Translations under genes and position numbers: made by a program
The notes under the pieces: model-generated
Database searches by the model: none
What the model was told of the DNA's origin: nothing
What the model saw: the letters and a program-made list of their open reading frames with translations, nothing else
Part shown: one piece after another, positions 10,254-19,090 of the stretch
How positions within the stretch are numbered: the stretch's first letter is position 1
Layout: each line of letters opens with the position of its first letter
Assembly: GCA_003278855.1 (NCBI GenBank)
Contig: QCCU01000002.1
Span: 1-64,000 of the forward strand
Direction: 5' to 3'
DNA: 64,000 bases
From: Prochlorococcus sp. AG-347-M23
GTDB taxonomy: Bacteria > Cyanobacteriota > Cyanobacteriia > PCC-6307 > Cyanobiaceae

Positions 10254-10994
10254 TTAATATATTTTGTCTAAATGAAGCTTCTTTAAGTTATTTCTTTCAA
10301 TATTGAAAAAAATTTTACCATCCCTTATTCCAATAACTTTATCGAAATCGTTCAGCAAATCTAATCTATGTAATGCAACTAATGCCGTTTTTGGGGATTT
10401 TTTTGAATTATTTTTATCTACATTTTCTAGCAGCAGTTTTTTAATTGTTGTTATCGATTTGGGATCTAAATTATTAAAAGGCTCATCTGCAAGTAATATA
10501 TTAGATCCTTGAATTAATGATCTAGCTATAGCCACCCTTTGTTTTTGTCCCCCAGATAGTTTTCTGATTTTTTTGTCGTAAATAGAGTTATGAAGTCTAC
10601 ATAATTGCATATATTTATGTGCCTTCTTAAAAGAACTTATATTTAGCAAATTTTTAAAAGCGAAATAAAAATTGTTTTCCGCAAGCAGTCCACAATTAAC
10701 ATTTTGTTCTGCTGAAAGATCTTCTATTAATCTTAAATCTTGCCAAATAGTTGTTATCTTTCGTTTATGCTTTCTATCTAGTTCATCAAAATTTTTATTG
10801 AAAAATTTAACCTCACCTTGAGTTGGCTTGATAGTTCCATTAAGTACTGATATAAGTGTAGTTTTTCCTGAACCGCTTTTACCTAAAAGTGCAATTTTTT
10901 CCCCAGAATTTATTTTTAAATTTATTTTATTCAGGATAAGGTCATTTTTGTATTTATAAGATATATTTTTTAATTCTAAGAGAGTATTATTCAT
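10254..10994 (-). CDS. phnC: Phosphonate/phosphite ABC transporter ATP-binding protein
   Basis: A 246-residue ATPase: Walker A GKSGSGKTTLIS (near 37), Q-loop TIWQDLRLIEDLS, signature LSGGQKQRVAIARSL, Walker B NILLADEPFNNLDP, and H-loop ALHRLD. The HR in the H-loop and the IWQDxxLIxxLS stretch fit PhnC. It overlaps the phnD stop by 4 bp and leads into phnE 4 bp later, so the three products should be made together. Confidence 0.9.
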   Translation of the reverse strand: MNNTLLELKNISYKYKNDLILNKINLKINSGEKIALLGKSGSGKTTLISVLNGTIKPTQGEVKFFNKNFDELDRKHKRKITTIWQDLRLIEDLSAEQNVNCGLLAENNFYFAFKNLLNISSFKKAHKYMQLCRLHNSIYDKKIRKLSGGQKQRVAIARSLIQGSNILLADEPFNNLDPKSITTIKKLLLENVDKNNSKKSPKTALVALHRLDLLNDFDKVIGIRDGKIFFNIERNNLKKLHLDKIY

Positions 10995-11884
10995 CTAATT
11001 TTATTTAATTTCCTCCCGATTTCCTCTATGTTTTTATATTGTTTTGCTTCAGCATTTATAAATCTTTTTGCATTGAACATATCTAATATCTTTTTATGTG
11101 ATTTTTGCTTTATATCTAAATTTAGAATTACTGATTTAAGTTCGTTTGTAAACCCTTCCCCGAATCTGTTTTCAAGATCTCCTTGAGCAATCCAATGATA
11201 GTCAACATATTCTGGGGTGATCCAGAATAATTCTAAATTACTTGTTCTTTTAGGATTATTTTTAAGAGTATTTTCCCAAACTTGTTTATTTAAAGCTCCA
11301 GCATCAAATGCCCCACTATTAACTAAAGCTATAGTGGCATCATGACTGCCACTAAAACCTGCTTTTTTCCCTTTAAAGTGTTTAATTTCTACCCCTGCTC
11401 GATTTAAAAAATATTCTGGCATTAATCTTCCAGAAGTTGAGTTTTCAGAGCCAAAAGTAAATCTTAAATTTTTTAGTTTTTTAAGTCCTTTAATGTTTGA
11501 AATTGGGTTAAGTTCTAAATTTTTTTTTACTATAAAAACACTTTTAAATTCCTTATCGATATCTCTTTGAGCTATGACAATTGAATTAGGAGTTTGTAGT
11601 CTTGCTTGAACTCCTGATAAACCGCCAAACCAAACTAAATCTAAATCTTTAGTTCTAAAACCAGTTACTGCTGCAACATAATTAATAACAGGAATGTATT
11701 GAACTTCTACATCAAGTTGTTTGGATAATTCTTTTGAAAATAAATTAAATCTTTTGTCCAAAACATCTTGGTTTTGATCAGGTATTGCTCCAACTTTTAA
11801 AACTTTGGGATTTGAAAATACAGGTGATGAAAAAATAGAAAATAATAGAGATGAACTTAATATGAAATTTTTTAAATTAAACAT
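10991..11884 (-). CDS. phnD: Phosphite/phosphonate ABC transporter substrate-binding protein (PhnD-like)
   Basis: The start is placed at 11884 (MFNLKNFILSSSLLFSIFSS), which gives a clean signal peptide of about 24 residues and a 13-bp gap to aspC; an ATG at 11941 adds 19 residues and would overlap aspC. The mature protein has VWFGGLSGVQARLQ, STSGRLMPEYFL, SGSHDATIALVNSGAFDAG and WITPEYVDYHWIA, typical ligand-pocket blocks of periplasmic PhnD/PtxB proteins. Prochlorococcus PhnD1-type proteins are reported to bind phosphite and methylphosphonate; which ligand applies here is inference. No lyase or phosphite dehydrogenase gene is in the window. Confidence 0.88.
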   Translation of the reverse strand: MFNLKNFILSSSLLFSIFSSPVFSNPKVLKVGAIPDQNQDVLDKRFNLFSKELSKQLDVEVQYIPVINYVAAVTGFRTKDLDLVWFGGLSGVQARLQTPNSIVIAQRDIDKEFKSVFIVKKNLELNPISNIKGLKKLKNLRFTFGSENSTSGRLMPEYFLNRAGVEIKHFKGKKAGFSGSHDATIALVNSGAFDAGALNKQVWENTLKNNPKRTSNLELFWITPEYVDYHWIAQGDLENRFGEGFTNELKSVILNLDIKQKSHKKILDMFNAKRFINAEAKQYKNIEEIGRKLNKIR

Positions 11885-11897
11885 AAATAACTTAAAA

Positions 11898-13076
11898 TTA
11901 ATAATACTCAGAAATTGCTTTTTCAAACCTTTTAATTCCATCTTTTATTTTACTCTCTGAAGCGGCACAAGATATCCTGATGCATTGATCAGCCCCAAAA
12001 GCTTTTCCAGGTACAACTACTAATCCGTAATCTTGAAGAGCTTTATTGCAGAAATCAACAGAAGTAATTGAGGAGTTAGGTAATTTTGGAAATGCGTAAA
12101 ATGCTCCATTAGGTTCTTCAATATAAATCCCATTTATATTCTTAAGGCCCTCATAGAGAAGGCTTCTTCTTTGATCATAATGGCTATTTATCATTGAGAA
12201 AAATTCATTACTAATTTTTAAAGCCTCTAAGGCACCTTTTTGAACAAAAGAGCAAACATTACTTGTACTTTGACTTTGTAATGCTGAGGATGCTTTGATT
12301 ACATCTTTGGGACCTACTAAATAACCTATCCTCCAGCCAGTCATAGCCCATCCTTTCGCAAATCCATTTATTGTGAAAATCCTATCTTTTAAGTCATTTG
12401 CTAATGAAGATAAACTGTAATGTTTAAATTCTTTTTTAAGTATTAGTTCGTAAATTTCATCAGAAAGAATATTGATATTTGGATTTTCTCTTACTAAATC
12501 AGCAATTTGTAATAATTCTTCCTTTGACATAACTCTCCCAGTAGGGTTATTAGGAGAATTGATAATTATAAATTTAGTTTTTGATGAGATTTTAGATTTC
12601 AAATCTTTTATATTTATTTTGAATCCATCTTCTGCAGAAGAATTTGTAAAAACTGGTTTACCACCCGCCAATCTAACCATCTGGGGATAACTTAACCAAT
12701 ATGGAGAAGGAATAATAACTTCGTCTCCAGTATTTAACAAGACTTGAAAAAGATTATATATTGCTTGCTTAGCCCCATTTGTGACCATTACATTTTCAAA
12801 TTCATAATTTAAATCGTTTTGAATTTGAAGTTTATTTGCAATTGCTTTTCGGAGATCTAAATTCCCAGCTGCGGGCCCGTACTTTGTAAAGCCATCAAAT
12901 ATAGCTTTACTTGTAGCCTCTATAACTTCTTTTGGGGCATCAAAATCAGGTTCTCCTGCACTTAAATTGCAAATATCAACTCCTTCTGCAGATAATTGAT
13001 TTGCTTTAGCACTTATCTGCAATGTAAGAGAAGGCTCAATTGAAAGTGCCCGATCAGATAAATTAACTTGACTCAT
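11898..13076 (-). CDS. aspC: Class I aminotransferase (aspartate aminotransferase-like)
   Basis: A PLP-dependent aminotransferase of subgroup I-beta. The start MSQVNLSDRALSIEPS at 13076 is preferred; an in-frame ATG six codons earlier (13094) is possible. Landmarks: NLSAGEPDFDAP, NGAKQAIYNLF, INSPNNPTGRVMS, LSDEIYELI, and the PLP lysine in FAKGWAMTGWRIGYL. RISCAAS near the C-terminus supplies the substrate-carboxylate arginine. It probably interconverts aspartate and 2-oxoglutarate with oxaloacetate and glutamate. It precedes phnD by 13 bp. Confidence 0.9.
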   Translation of the reverse strand: MSQVNLSDRALSIEPSLTLQISAKANQLSAEGVDICNLSAGEPDFDAPKEVIEATSKAIFDGFTKYGPAAGNLDLRKAIANKLQIQNDLNYEFENVMVTNGAKQAIYNLFQVLLNTGDEVIIPSPYWLSYPQMVRLAGGKPVFTNSSAEDGFKINIKDLKSKISSKTKFIIINSPNNPTGRVMSKEELLQIADLVRENPNINILSDEIYELILKKEFKHYSLSSLANDLKDRIFTINGFAKGWAMTGWRIGYLVGPKDVIKASSALQSQSTSNVCSFVQKGALEALKISNEFFSMINSHYDQRRSLLYEGLKNINGIYIEEPNGAFYAFPKLPNSSITSVDFCNKALQDYGLVVVPGKAFGADQCIRISCAASESKIKDGIKRFEKAISEYY

Positions 13077-13237
13077 TGACTTATGACTTTTCAAATATGA
13101 CTTTTAAAAATGACAAATGCATAAATTAAGAATAAATAAAACTATCACACTATGGTTTAATTTAGTTCATTTTCTTAATCTATTTTATTTTCATGTTTTG
13201 AGTTCTTAAGATAAAAATATTTAAAGTTTTATTTTCG

Positions 13238-13741
13238 GTGAAAAGGTTAGTAATTGGGAGAGGAAGTGTATTTGCAGATTTGTTAATAATTGGTGAGGCA
13301 CCTGGAGCACAGGAAGATTTAGAAGGTAAACCATATGTAGGTAAATCAGGTAAGTTATTAAACGAATTATTAATACAAGCAGGGATTGATTATAAAAAGG
13401 ATGTTTATTTTTGTAATGTAATTAAATGTCGTCCACCAAATAATAGAAAACCCACTGCTAGAGAAATTAATATTCATAAACCTTGGTTATTACAGCAAAT
13501 AAAGTTAGTTGATCCAAAATTTATATTACTTACTGGTTCTACTGCTATGAGAGCTATTTTGGAAGTTAAAGATCCTATAAGTAATTTAAGAGGTCAATGG
13601 ATTAAAAAAGATGGGAGAGAAATTATGGTAATTTTTCATCCATCTTATTTGTTGAGATTTCCTTCAAAAGAAATCAATAAACCTTATCATCTAACTTTGA
13701 AAGACCTAGAGAATGTAAGTGGTAAACTATATGCCGTATAA
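13238..13741 (+). CDS. Family-4 uracil-DNA glycosylase lacking most Fe-S cysteines
   Basis: Family 4 UDGs remove uracil from DNA. Motif 1 GEAPGAQEDLEGKPYVGKSG, the NVIKCRPPNNRKP stretch and the catalytic HPSYLLR motif are all present in 167 residues from a GTG start. Family members normally bind a [4Fe-4S] cluster through CxxC near the N-terminus, the Cys of KCRPP and one Cys about 15 residues later. Here the protein begins just after where CxxC should be, an in-frame stop at 13199 blocks any extension, and the last position reads INIHKPWLL with no Cys. Only the KCRPP cysteine remains. Active without the cluster, or altered, cannot be decided here. Confidence 0.85.
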   Translation: MKRLVIGRGSVFADLLIIGEAPGAQEDLEGKPYVGKSGKLLNELLIQAGIDYKKDVYFCNVIKCRPPNNRKPTAREINIHKPWLLQQIKLVDPKFILLTGSTAMRAILEVKDPISNLRGQWIKKDGREIMVIFHPSYLLRFPSKEINKPYHLTLKDLENVSGKLYAV

Positions 13742-13776
13742 TTTAATGAAATCCTTTTTGAATATCAAGAATTTTA

Positions 13777-14994
13777 ATGTCATTAACTCAATCAAAAGAG
13801 GTTAATAGTCTCTCCAAAAGATATTCAACTCATATTGTGAGAAGGATAACTAGAACGGTAATGGTGGGCGATGTAGCTATAGGAAGTGATTATCCAGTAA
13901 GAGTTCAATCGATGATAAATGAAGATACAATGGATGTCGAAAATGCCTACTTAGCTATCAAAAGACTTCATGATGTGGGTTGTGAAATAGTAAGGTTAAC
14001 TGTCCCTTCCTTAGCACATGCCAAAGCAGTAGGAGATATAAAAGCAAAATTATTAGAAAATAATATCAACACCCCCTTGGTGGCGGATGTTCATCATAAT
14101 GGTATGAAAATTGCAATGGAAGTTGCAAAACATGTTGATAAAGTAAGAATTAATCCTGGATTGTTTGTTTTTGAAAAATCAGACCCTACAAGAACTGAAT
14201 ATACAGATGAGGAATTTGAAACTATTAAGCAAACAATACTAAAAAGATTTACCCCTTTAGTTGAAGTTTTAAAGGCTGAAAACAAAGCTCTAAGGATTGG
14301 AGTTAATCATGGGTCTCTATCTGAGAGGATGCTTTTTACTTATGGAGATACGCCATTGGGAATGACAGAATCTGCGATGGAGTTCGTCAAAATTTGTGAT
14401 GAGCTTGATTTTCATAACATAATTATTTCTATGAAAGCTTCCAGGGCTCCAGTCATGATGGCAGCTTACAGAATGATCGCAGATAGGCTTGACTCTGAAG
14501 GATATAACTACCCCTTACATTTAGGAGTGACTGAAGCTGGTGATGGTGATTATGGAAGGATTAAAAGTACTGCTGGAATTGGAACTCTTTTAGCAGAGGG
14601 ATTAGGAGATACCATCAGGGTTTCCTTAACTGAAGCTCCAGAAAAGGAAATACCAGTTTGCTATTCAATTTTGCAATCTTTAGGATTAAGAAAAACAATG
14701 GTTGAATACATCAGTTGCCCTAGTTGTGGTAGAACACTTTTCAATCTAGAAGAAGTTGTAGATAAAGTTAGGAACGCCACCTCACATTTAACGGGTCTAG
14801 ATATAGCAATAATGGGATGTATTGTTAATGGCCCAGGAGAAATGGCAGATGCTGATTATGGTTATGTTGGGAAAGGTAAAGGAACTATTGCCTTATATAG
14901 AAGGAAAGAAGAGATAAAAAGAGTACCTGAAGATGAGGGGGTTAATGCTTTAATCCAACTTATTAAGGATGATGGGAAGTGGATTGATCCTTAA
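13777..14994 (+). CDS. ispG: 4-hydroxy-3-methylbut-2-enyl diphosphate synthase (ferredoxin)
   Basis: IspG makes HMBPP from MEcPP in the non-mevalonate isoprenoid pathway, feeding chlorophyll phytol, carotenoids and quinones. The 405-residue length matches cyanobacterial enzymes. The N-terminal TIM barrel shows [18 protein letters not shown] and LVADVHHNG. The C-terminal Fe-S domain has [14 protein letters not shown] and [14 protein letters not shown], giving the three cluster cysteines. ATG start at 13777, 35 bp after the glycosylase gene. Confidence 0.97.
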   Translation: MSLTQSKEVNSLSKRYSTHIVRRITRTVMVGDVAIGSDYPVRVQSMINEDTMDVENAYLAIKRLHDVGCEIVRLTVPSLAHAKAVGDIKAKLLENNINTPLVADVHHNGMKIAMEVAKHVDKVRINPGLFVFEKSDPTRTEYTDEEFETIKQTILKRFTPLVEVLKAENKALRIGVNHGSLSERMLFTYGDTPLGMTESAMEFVKICDELDFHNIIISMKASRAPVMMAAYRMIADRLDSEGYNYPLHLGVTEAGDGDYGRIKSTAGIGTLLAEGLGDTIRVSLTEAPEKEIPVCYSILQSLGLRKTMVEYISCPSCGRTLFNLEEVVDKVRNATSHLTGLDIAIMGCIVNGPGEMADADYGYVGKGKGTIALYRRKEEIKRVPEDEGVNALIQLIKDDGKWIDP

Positions 14995-15055
14995 GGATAT
15001 GTCAAATTTTTGAATTATAAATAAATTCTTTTTATAATAAAAATTATCGAATAAT

Positions 15056-16390
15056 TTGAAGAAAAGAAAATTGCTTAAAAAAAAATATATATTTCTGTTT
15101 GCGACATCCTTTTCTGGACTGTTTTTAAATAATTTTGCAGAGGCAACAGTTTTAAATAATAGTTATAAAGAAGTAATTGATCATGTTTGGCAAATTGTAT
15201 ATAGAGATTTTCTTGATTCAAGCGGCAAATTTCAAAAGTCCAATTGGATTAATCTAAGAAAAGAAGTTTTATCAAAAACATATTCAGACAGCAATGAAGC
15301 ATATGATGCGATAAGAGATATGCTTTCTAACTTAGATGATTCTTATACAAGATTTTTAGAACCTAAGGAATTTAATCAAATGAGAATCGATACCTCTGGT
15401 GAATTAACTGGAGTTGGTATCCAAATAGTTAAAGATAAAGAATCTAATAATTTAATAATTATTTCTCCCATAGAGGGCACCCCTGCATTTGATGCTGGAA
15501 TTAAAGCTAAGGATAAAATATTATCTATAGATGATATTTCTACTGAAGGTATGAATATTGAGGATGCCGTGAAATTAATAAGAGGGCAAAGAGGTACTAA
15601 AGTAAAGCTTGAAATTCTTAGAGGTTCTAAATCCTTCTTTAAGATTTTATCAAGAGAAAAAATTGAAATAAAATCTGTATCAAGTAAAGTCAACCAAACC
15701 AAAAACGGCTTATCAATTGGCTACGTAAGAATTAAACAATTTAATGCAAATGCATCAAAAGAGACTAGAGATGCTATTAAGGATTTAGAAACAAAAAAAG
15801 TCGCAGGATATGTTCTTGACTTGAGAAGTAATCCTGGAGGTTTATTAGAATCAAGCATTGATATCTCAAGGCACTTCATTAACAAAGGAGTAATAGTAAG
15901 TACGGTAAGTAAAGATGGTTTAAAAGAAACAAAAAAAGGAAACGGTCAAGCTCTAACAAAAAAGCCCTTAGTTGTCTTAGTTAATGAGGGTTCTGCTAGT
16001 GCTAGTGAAATAGTCTCTGGTGCAATAAAGGATAATAAAAGGGGAAAATTAGTTGGGAAGAAAACGTTTGGTAAAGGTTTAGTTCAATCTATGAGAACAT
16101 TAGTTGATGGTTCAGGTCTAACTGTTACAGTCGCTAAGTATTTAACTCCGAACGGCACTGATATAAACAAATCTGGAATTATTCCAGATATAGAAGTAAA
16201 AATGAATATCAACCCTATACTCCAAAGAGAGATAGGAACTAGAAAAGATAAACAATATAGAGCTGGTGAAAAAGAGCTAATAAATATCATTAATAGAAAG
16301 AATCAGATAAGCGAATTTAAGCCTGACACTACAAACCTTAATGCGTTCCTAAAAATTAATAAGGAAGATAAAGTATTTTCATTAAATTAA
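15056..16390 (+). CDS. Carboxyl-terminal processing serine protease (S41, CtpA/CtpB type)
   Basis: A 444-residue protease exported by an N-terminal hydrophobic signal (KKKYIFLFATSFSGLFLNN, residues ~9-27) from a TTG start. The domain order is a helical N-domain, a PDZ domain (GELTGVGIQIVKD through GSKSFFKI) and the S41 catalytic domain with the Ser in EGSASASEIVSGAI and the Lys in GKKTFGKGLVQSM. CtpA matures the D1 protein of photosystem II in the lumen; cyanobacteria have several Ctp paralogues and I cannot say which this is. It converges on nadA, overlapping by 4 bp. Confidence 0.92.
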   Translation: MKKRKLLKKKYIFLFATSFSGLFLNNFAEATVLNNSYKEVIDHVWQIVYRDFLDSSGKFQKSNWINLRKEVLSKTYSDSNEAYDAIRDMLSNLDDSYTRFLEPKEFNQMRIDTSGELTGVGIQIVKDKESNNLIIISPIEGTPAFDAGIKAKDKILSIDDISTEGMNIEDAVKLIRGQRGTKVKLEILRGSKSFFKILSREKIEIKSVSSKVNQTKNGLSIGYVRIKQFNANASKETRDAIKDLETKKVAGYVLDLRSNPGGLLESSIDISRHFINKGVIVSTVSKDGLKETKKGNGQALTKKPLVVLVNEGSASASEIVSGAIKDNKRGKLVGKKTFGKGLVQSMRTLVDGSGLTVTVAKYLTPNGTDINKSGIIPDIEVKMNINPILQREIGTRKDKQYRAGEKELINIINRKNQISEFKPDTTNLNAFLKINKEDKVFSLN

Positions 16391-17301
16391 TTACTCATAT
16401 CCAGCATTCTCTTTATTGGCACATAAGCTCTTCTTATTATTTCTGGGTCTAGTTCTATAGAAGGGGAATTGTTTTTTAGGCAATCTAGAATTTTTTCTAA
16501 AGTATTTAATTTCATATATGGACACTCGTTACATTTACAACCTTCTACATCTGGGACTTCAATAAAAATTTTGTTAGGTTCTTTCTTTTTCATTTGATGA
16601 ATTATTCCAGGTTCAGTTAGTACCATATAAGTTTTAGATGGATCTTTACTTACGAAATCAAGCAGCTTACTTGTTGATCCAATAAAGTCTGAGAGAATTA
16701 GTAAATTTTGACTACATTCAGGATGAGCAATGACTTTTGATCCTGGATTTTGATATTTTAATTTAAGAAGTGCTTCTTCACTAAATGATTCATGAACGAT
16801 GCAGCTGCCAGGCCATAATTTAAGATCTCTTCCTGAATTTTTCTGTACCCATCTCCCAAGGTTCTGATCTGGTGCAAATATTATCTTTTTATCTTCAGGT
16901 ATCTTTTTAATTAATGAGACTGCATTACTGCTTGTACATATCAGATCACTTTGAGCTTTTACTTCTGCAGTACAATTTATATAACTTACGACATAGTGAT
17001 CTGGATTTTCTTCCCTGAACTTTTGAAATTTATCTGAGGGACAATCGTCTGCTAAGGAGCACCCTGCGTCAATATCTGGTAATAGGACTTTTTTATTAGG
17101 GCTAAGTATTTTTGCGGTTTCGGCCATAAAGTGCACACCGCAAAAAATTATTATATCTGCATCATTATTTGCAGCTTTCCTAGATAGATCTAATGAATCG
17201 CCAATAAAATCTGCAATTTCCTGAATCTCAGGAGCTTGATAATAGTGCGCAAGAATAATTGCATTAGCTTTTTTGCAACGCTCCTTTATTTCAGAAATCA
17301 A
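16387..17301 (-). CDS. nadA: Quinolinate synthase A
   Basis: NadA condenses iminoaspartate with dihydroxyacetone phosphate to quinolinate in de novo NAD synthesis and needs a [4Fe-4S] cluster. Visible motifs: LAHYYQAPEIQEIADFIGDS, FCGVHFMAETAKIL, CTSSNAV, ATAHPEC-like IAHPECSQN and the C-terminal CKCNECPYM. Cluster cysteines are in CGVHF, CTSSN and near the end. The frame is open upstream to about 17354, but the only candidate starts are TTG at 17301 or an upstream CTG near 17353, so the N-terminus is uncertain by about 17 residues. The usual partner genes nadB and nadC are not adjacent. Confidence 0.95.
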   Translation of the reverse strand: MISEIKERCKKANAIILAHYYQAPEIQEIADFIGDSLDLSRKAANNDADIIIFCGVHFMAETAKILSPNKKVLLPDIDAGCSLADDCPSDKFQKFREENPDHYVVSYINCTAEVKAQSDLICTSSNAVSLIKKIPEDKKIIFAPDQNLGRWVQKNSGRDLKLWPGSCIVHESFSEEALLKLKYQNPGSKVIAHPECSQNLLILSDFIGSTSKLLDFVSKDPSKTYMVLTEPGIIHQMKKKEPNKIFIEVPDVEGCKCNECPYMKLNTLEKILDCLKNNSPSIELDPEIIRRAYVPIKRMLDMSN

Positions 17302-17404
17302 ATCCTCTTCGTTTTGAACTGATTTCTGTTTTGCAGTAGAAGTTATACTGGTCAGGATTTAGAATATCTCTAAATAGATTATATGCCTTTAAACAGAAAA
17401 AATT

Positions 17405-18238
17405 CTGACAAATTTAAAAATTGCTATTGTTGGTGACTGTCATGGTCAATGGTCTGAATTAGACTTGAAAGTTTTATCGATTATCAAACCAAATATTGTT
17501 TTATTTGTTGGTGATATTTCTGATGGGAGTGTCAAAATAATTAAAAAAATAAATGAGATTAAAATTCCTACTTTTGTGATTTTAGGAAATCATGATAGAG
17601 GGAAAGATTCTACAGGGGAAACTCTCTCAAAACAGATACGTATTCTTGGTGAAAAATATTGTGCATGGGATTTGAAAGTTTTTAATAATCAAATAAATTT
17701 ATTGTTTGCTAGACCATGTAGTTCTGGAGGCGGCTATTATCTTTCGAAAGAAGTTAAAGGTGTTTATGGACCTATCACCGAAGAAGATTCAATAAATAAA
17801 ATTATCAAATGTTCGGAAAAGACTTTAGAAGATATACCTTTAATAATTATGTCTCATACTGGTCCCTCGGGTTTAGGTTCAGAACCTAAAAGCATTTGTG
17901 GAAAAGACTGGAAATTACCCTCATTAGATTGGGGAGATAGAGATTTGTCTGTGGCTATTTCTCAAATACAAAAAAGAAGAAAAGTTGATCTTGTAATTTT
18001 TGGTCATATGCACAACCGGCTTAAAAGAAATCTTGGTTTAAGAGAGATGTTTAAAATTGATAGCAAAGGGTCAATTTATTTCAACACTGCTGTGGTGCCA
18101 AGATATAAAACTGATGAAGATGGGAAATTACTAATTAACTTTTCTTGGATTGAGTTTGAAAAAAATGGATTAAGTCATGTTTCCCATCGATGGTATTCAG
18201 AGTCTGGTGAAATTCGTGAAGAAGATAAATTTTTTTAG
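17405..18238 (+). CDS. Calcineurin-like metallophosphoesterase (TIGR04168-type)
   Basis: A cyanobacterial/plant metallophosphoesterase. The metal-binding blocks are IAIVGDCHGQW, VLFVGDISDG, VILGNHDRG, IIMSHTGPSG and VIFGHMHNRL. The first block lies upstream of the TTG at 17465, so translation must begin earlier. The frame is open from 17393, and the only near-standard codon is CTG at 17405, giving LTNLKIAIVGDCHG. The true gene therefore probably uses CTG or another rare start. Substrate unknown; the C-terminal SHRWYSESGEIREED segment is outside the catalytic fold. Confidence 0.82.
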   Translation: MTNLKIAIVGDCHGQWSELDLKVLSIIKPNIVLFVGDISDGSVKIIKKINEIKIPTFVILGNHDRGKDSTGETLSKQIRILGEKYCAWDLKVFNNQINLLFARPCSSGGGYYLSKEVKGVYGPITEEDSINKIIKCSEKTLEDIPLIIMSHTGPSGLGSEPKSICGKDWKLPSLDWGDRDLSVAISQIQKRRKVDLVIFGHMHNRLKRNLGLREMFKIDSKGSIYFNTAVVPRYKTDEDGKLLINFSWIEFEKNGLSHVSHRWYSESGEIREEDKFF

Positions 18239-18261
18239 GATTAGATATTTTTGTTTATATT

Positions 18262-19059
18262 TTAAGTATTTTTGGGCTTTTCATATCTTGAAAATAATGT
18301 TTGAGATAAGATATAACCCGCAATTCCTGCTGCCGTAAATGCTAAACCATTTTTAAATAGAGGTAATAAATCATTTGTTCTGGATATTATGGGTGCCAAG
18401 CCAAAAATTCCAAATAACATTCCCCATAAGGGAGAAAGAAGAGCTAAAAATCCAATTGATATGACTTGACCTTCTTTTCTTGGAGCAGATGCAAAACCTG
18501 CTACTAAACCTCCAAGAATAGATGTACATAAAGTCCAAATATATTGCTCTTTAGGTAGGCCAGGGACAACTTGGCATCCTCCTCTTTCGAGGCAAATCTT
18601 TACTGAATCAATTGTATCTAATACCGCACCATCCTCACCGTGATCTTTAACATAGTATTGGTTGCCAAACCTTGTTTGAAGTTCAACCCAAAATAACCTT
18701 GGCATAAAATTAAAATAAGCCTCTCCGACGTTAAAGTTCAGTAAATTTCCCCCTCTTGGATCCGCAACTATCAACAAACTTGTCTCATCTAAATCCCAAT
18801 AGTCCTTTATTGCACTACCAGGTGAACTCTCAAACTGAGATAAATATTTAATTTTCCACCCACTTTCAATTTCTAGATTATTGAGCTTTTCCTCTAAAGA
18901 TTTTTTCTGATTAGGGCTTAAAGTTTTAGCTAAATCAATTACTGGTGTTTTTTCTTCTGGTAAGAGATTTGGATTATTTATAGCGAAAACAGGTTTATGT
19001 GAAATTAAAACTAATATAGATAGAAATATTCCTAATAAATAGTTAATCTTTGAAGGCAT
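18262..19059 (-). CDS. TPM-domain protein, probably exported and membrane-anchored
   Basis: A 265-residue protein with an N-terminal signal (YLLGIFLSILVLISH), then a TPM domain (VIDLAKTLSPNQKKSLEEK, LLIVADPRGGNLLNFNVGEA) and two or three C-terminal hydrophobic segments (residues ~178-255). TPM domains occur in the thylakoid lumen protein TLP18.3, which helps photosystem II repair and has weak phosphatase activity; a similar role is only inferred. Divergent from the MidA-type methyltransferase gene with 31 bp between starts. Confidence 0.75.
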   Translation of the reverse strand: MPSKINYLLGIFLSILVLISHKPVFAINNPNLLPEEKTPVIDLAKTLSPNQKKSLEEKLNNLEIESGWKIKYLSQFESSPGSAIKDYWDLDETSLLIVADPRGGNLLNFNVGEAYFNFMPRLFWVELQTRFGNQYYVKDHGEDGAVLDTIDSVKICLERGGCQVVPGLPKEQYIWTLCTSILGGLVAGFASAPRKEGQVISIGFLALLSPLWGMLFGIFGLAPIISRTNDLLPLFKNGLAFTAAGIAGYILSQTLFSRYEKPKNT

Positions 19060-19090
19060 AAATAAGTTTTGTCTCTTTATATTTTCGCCG

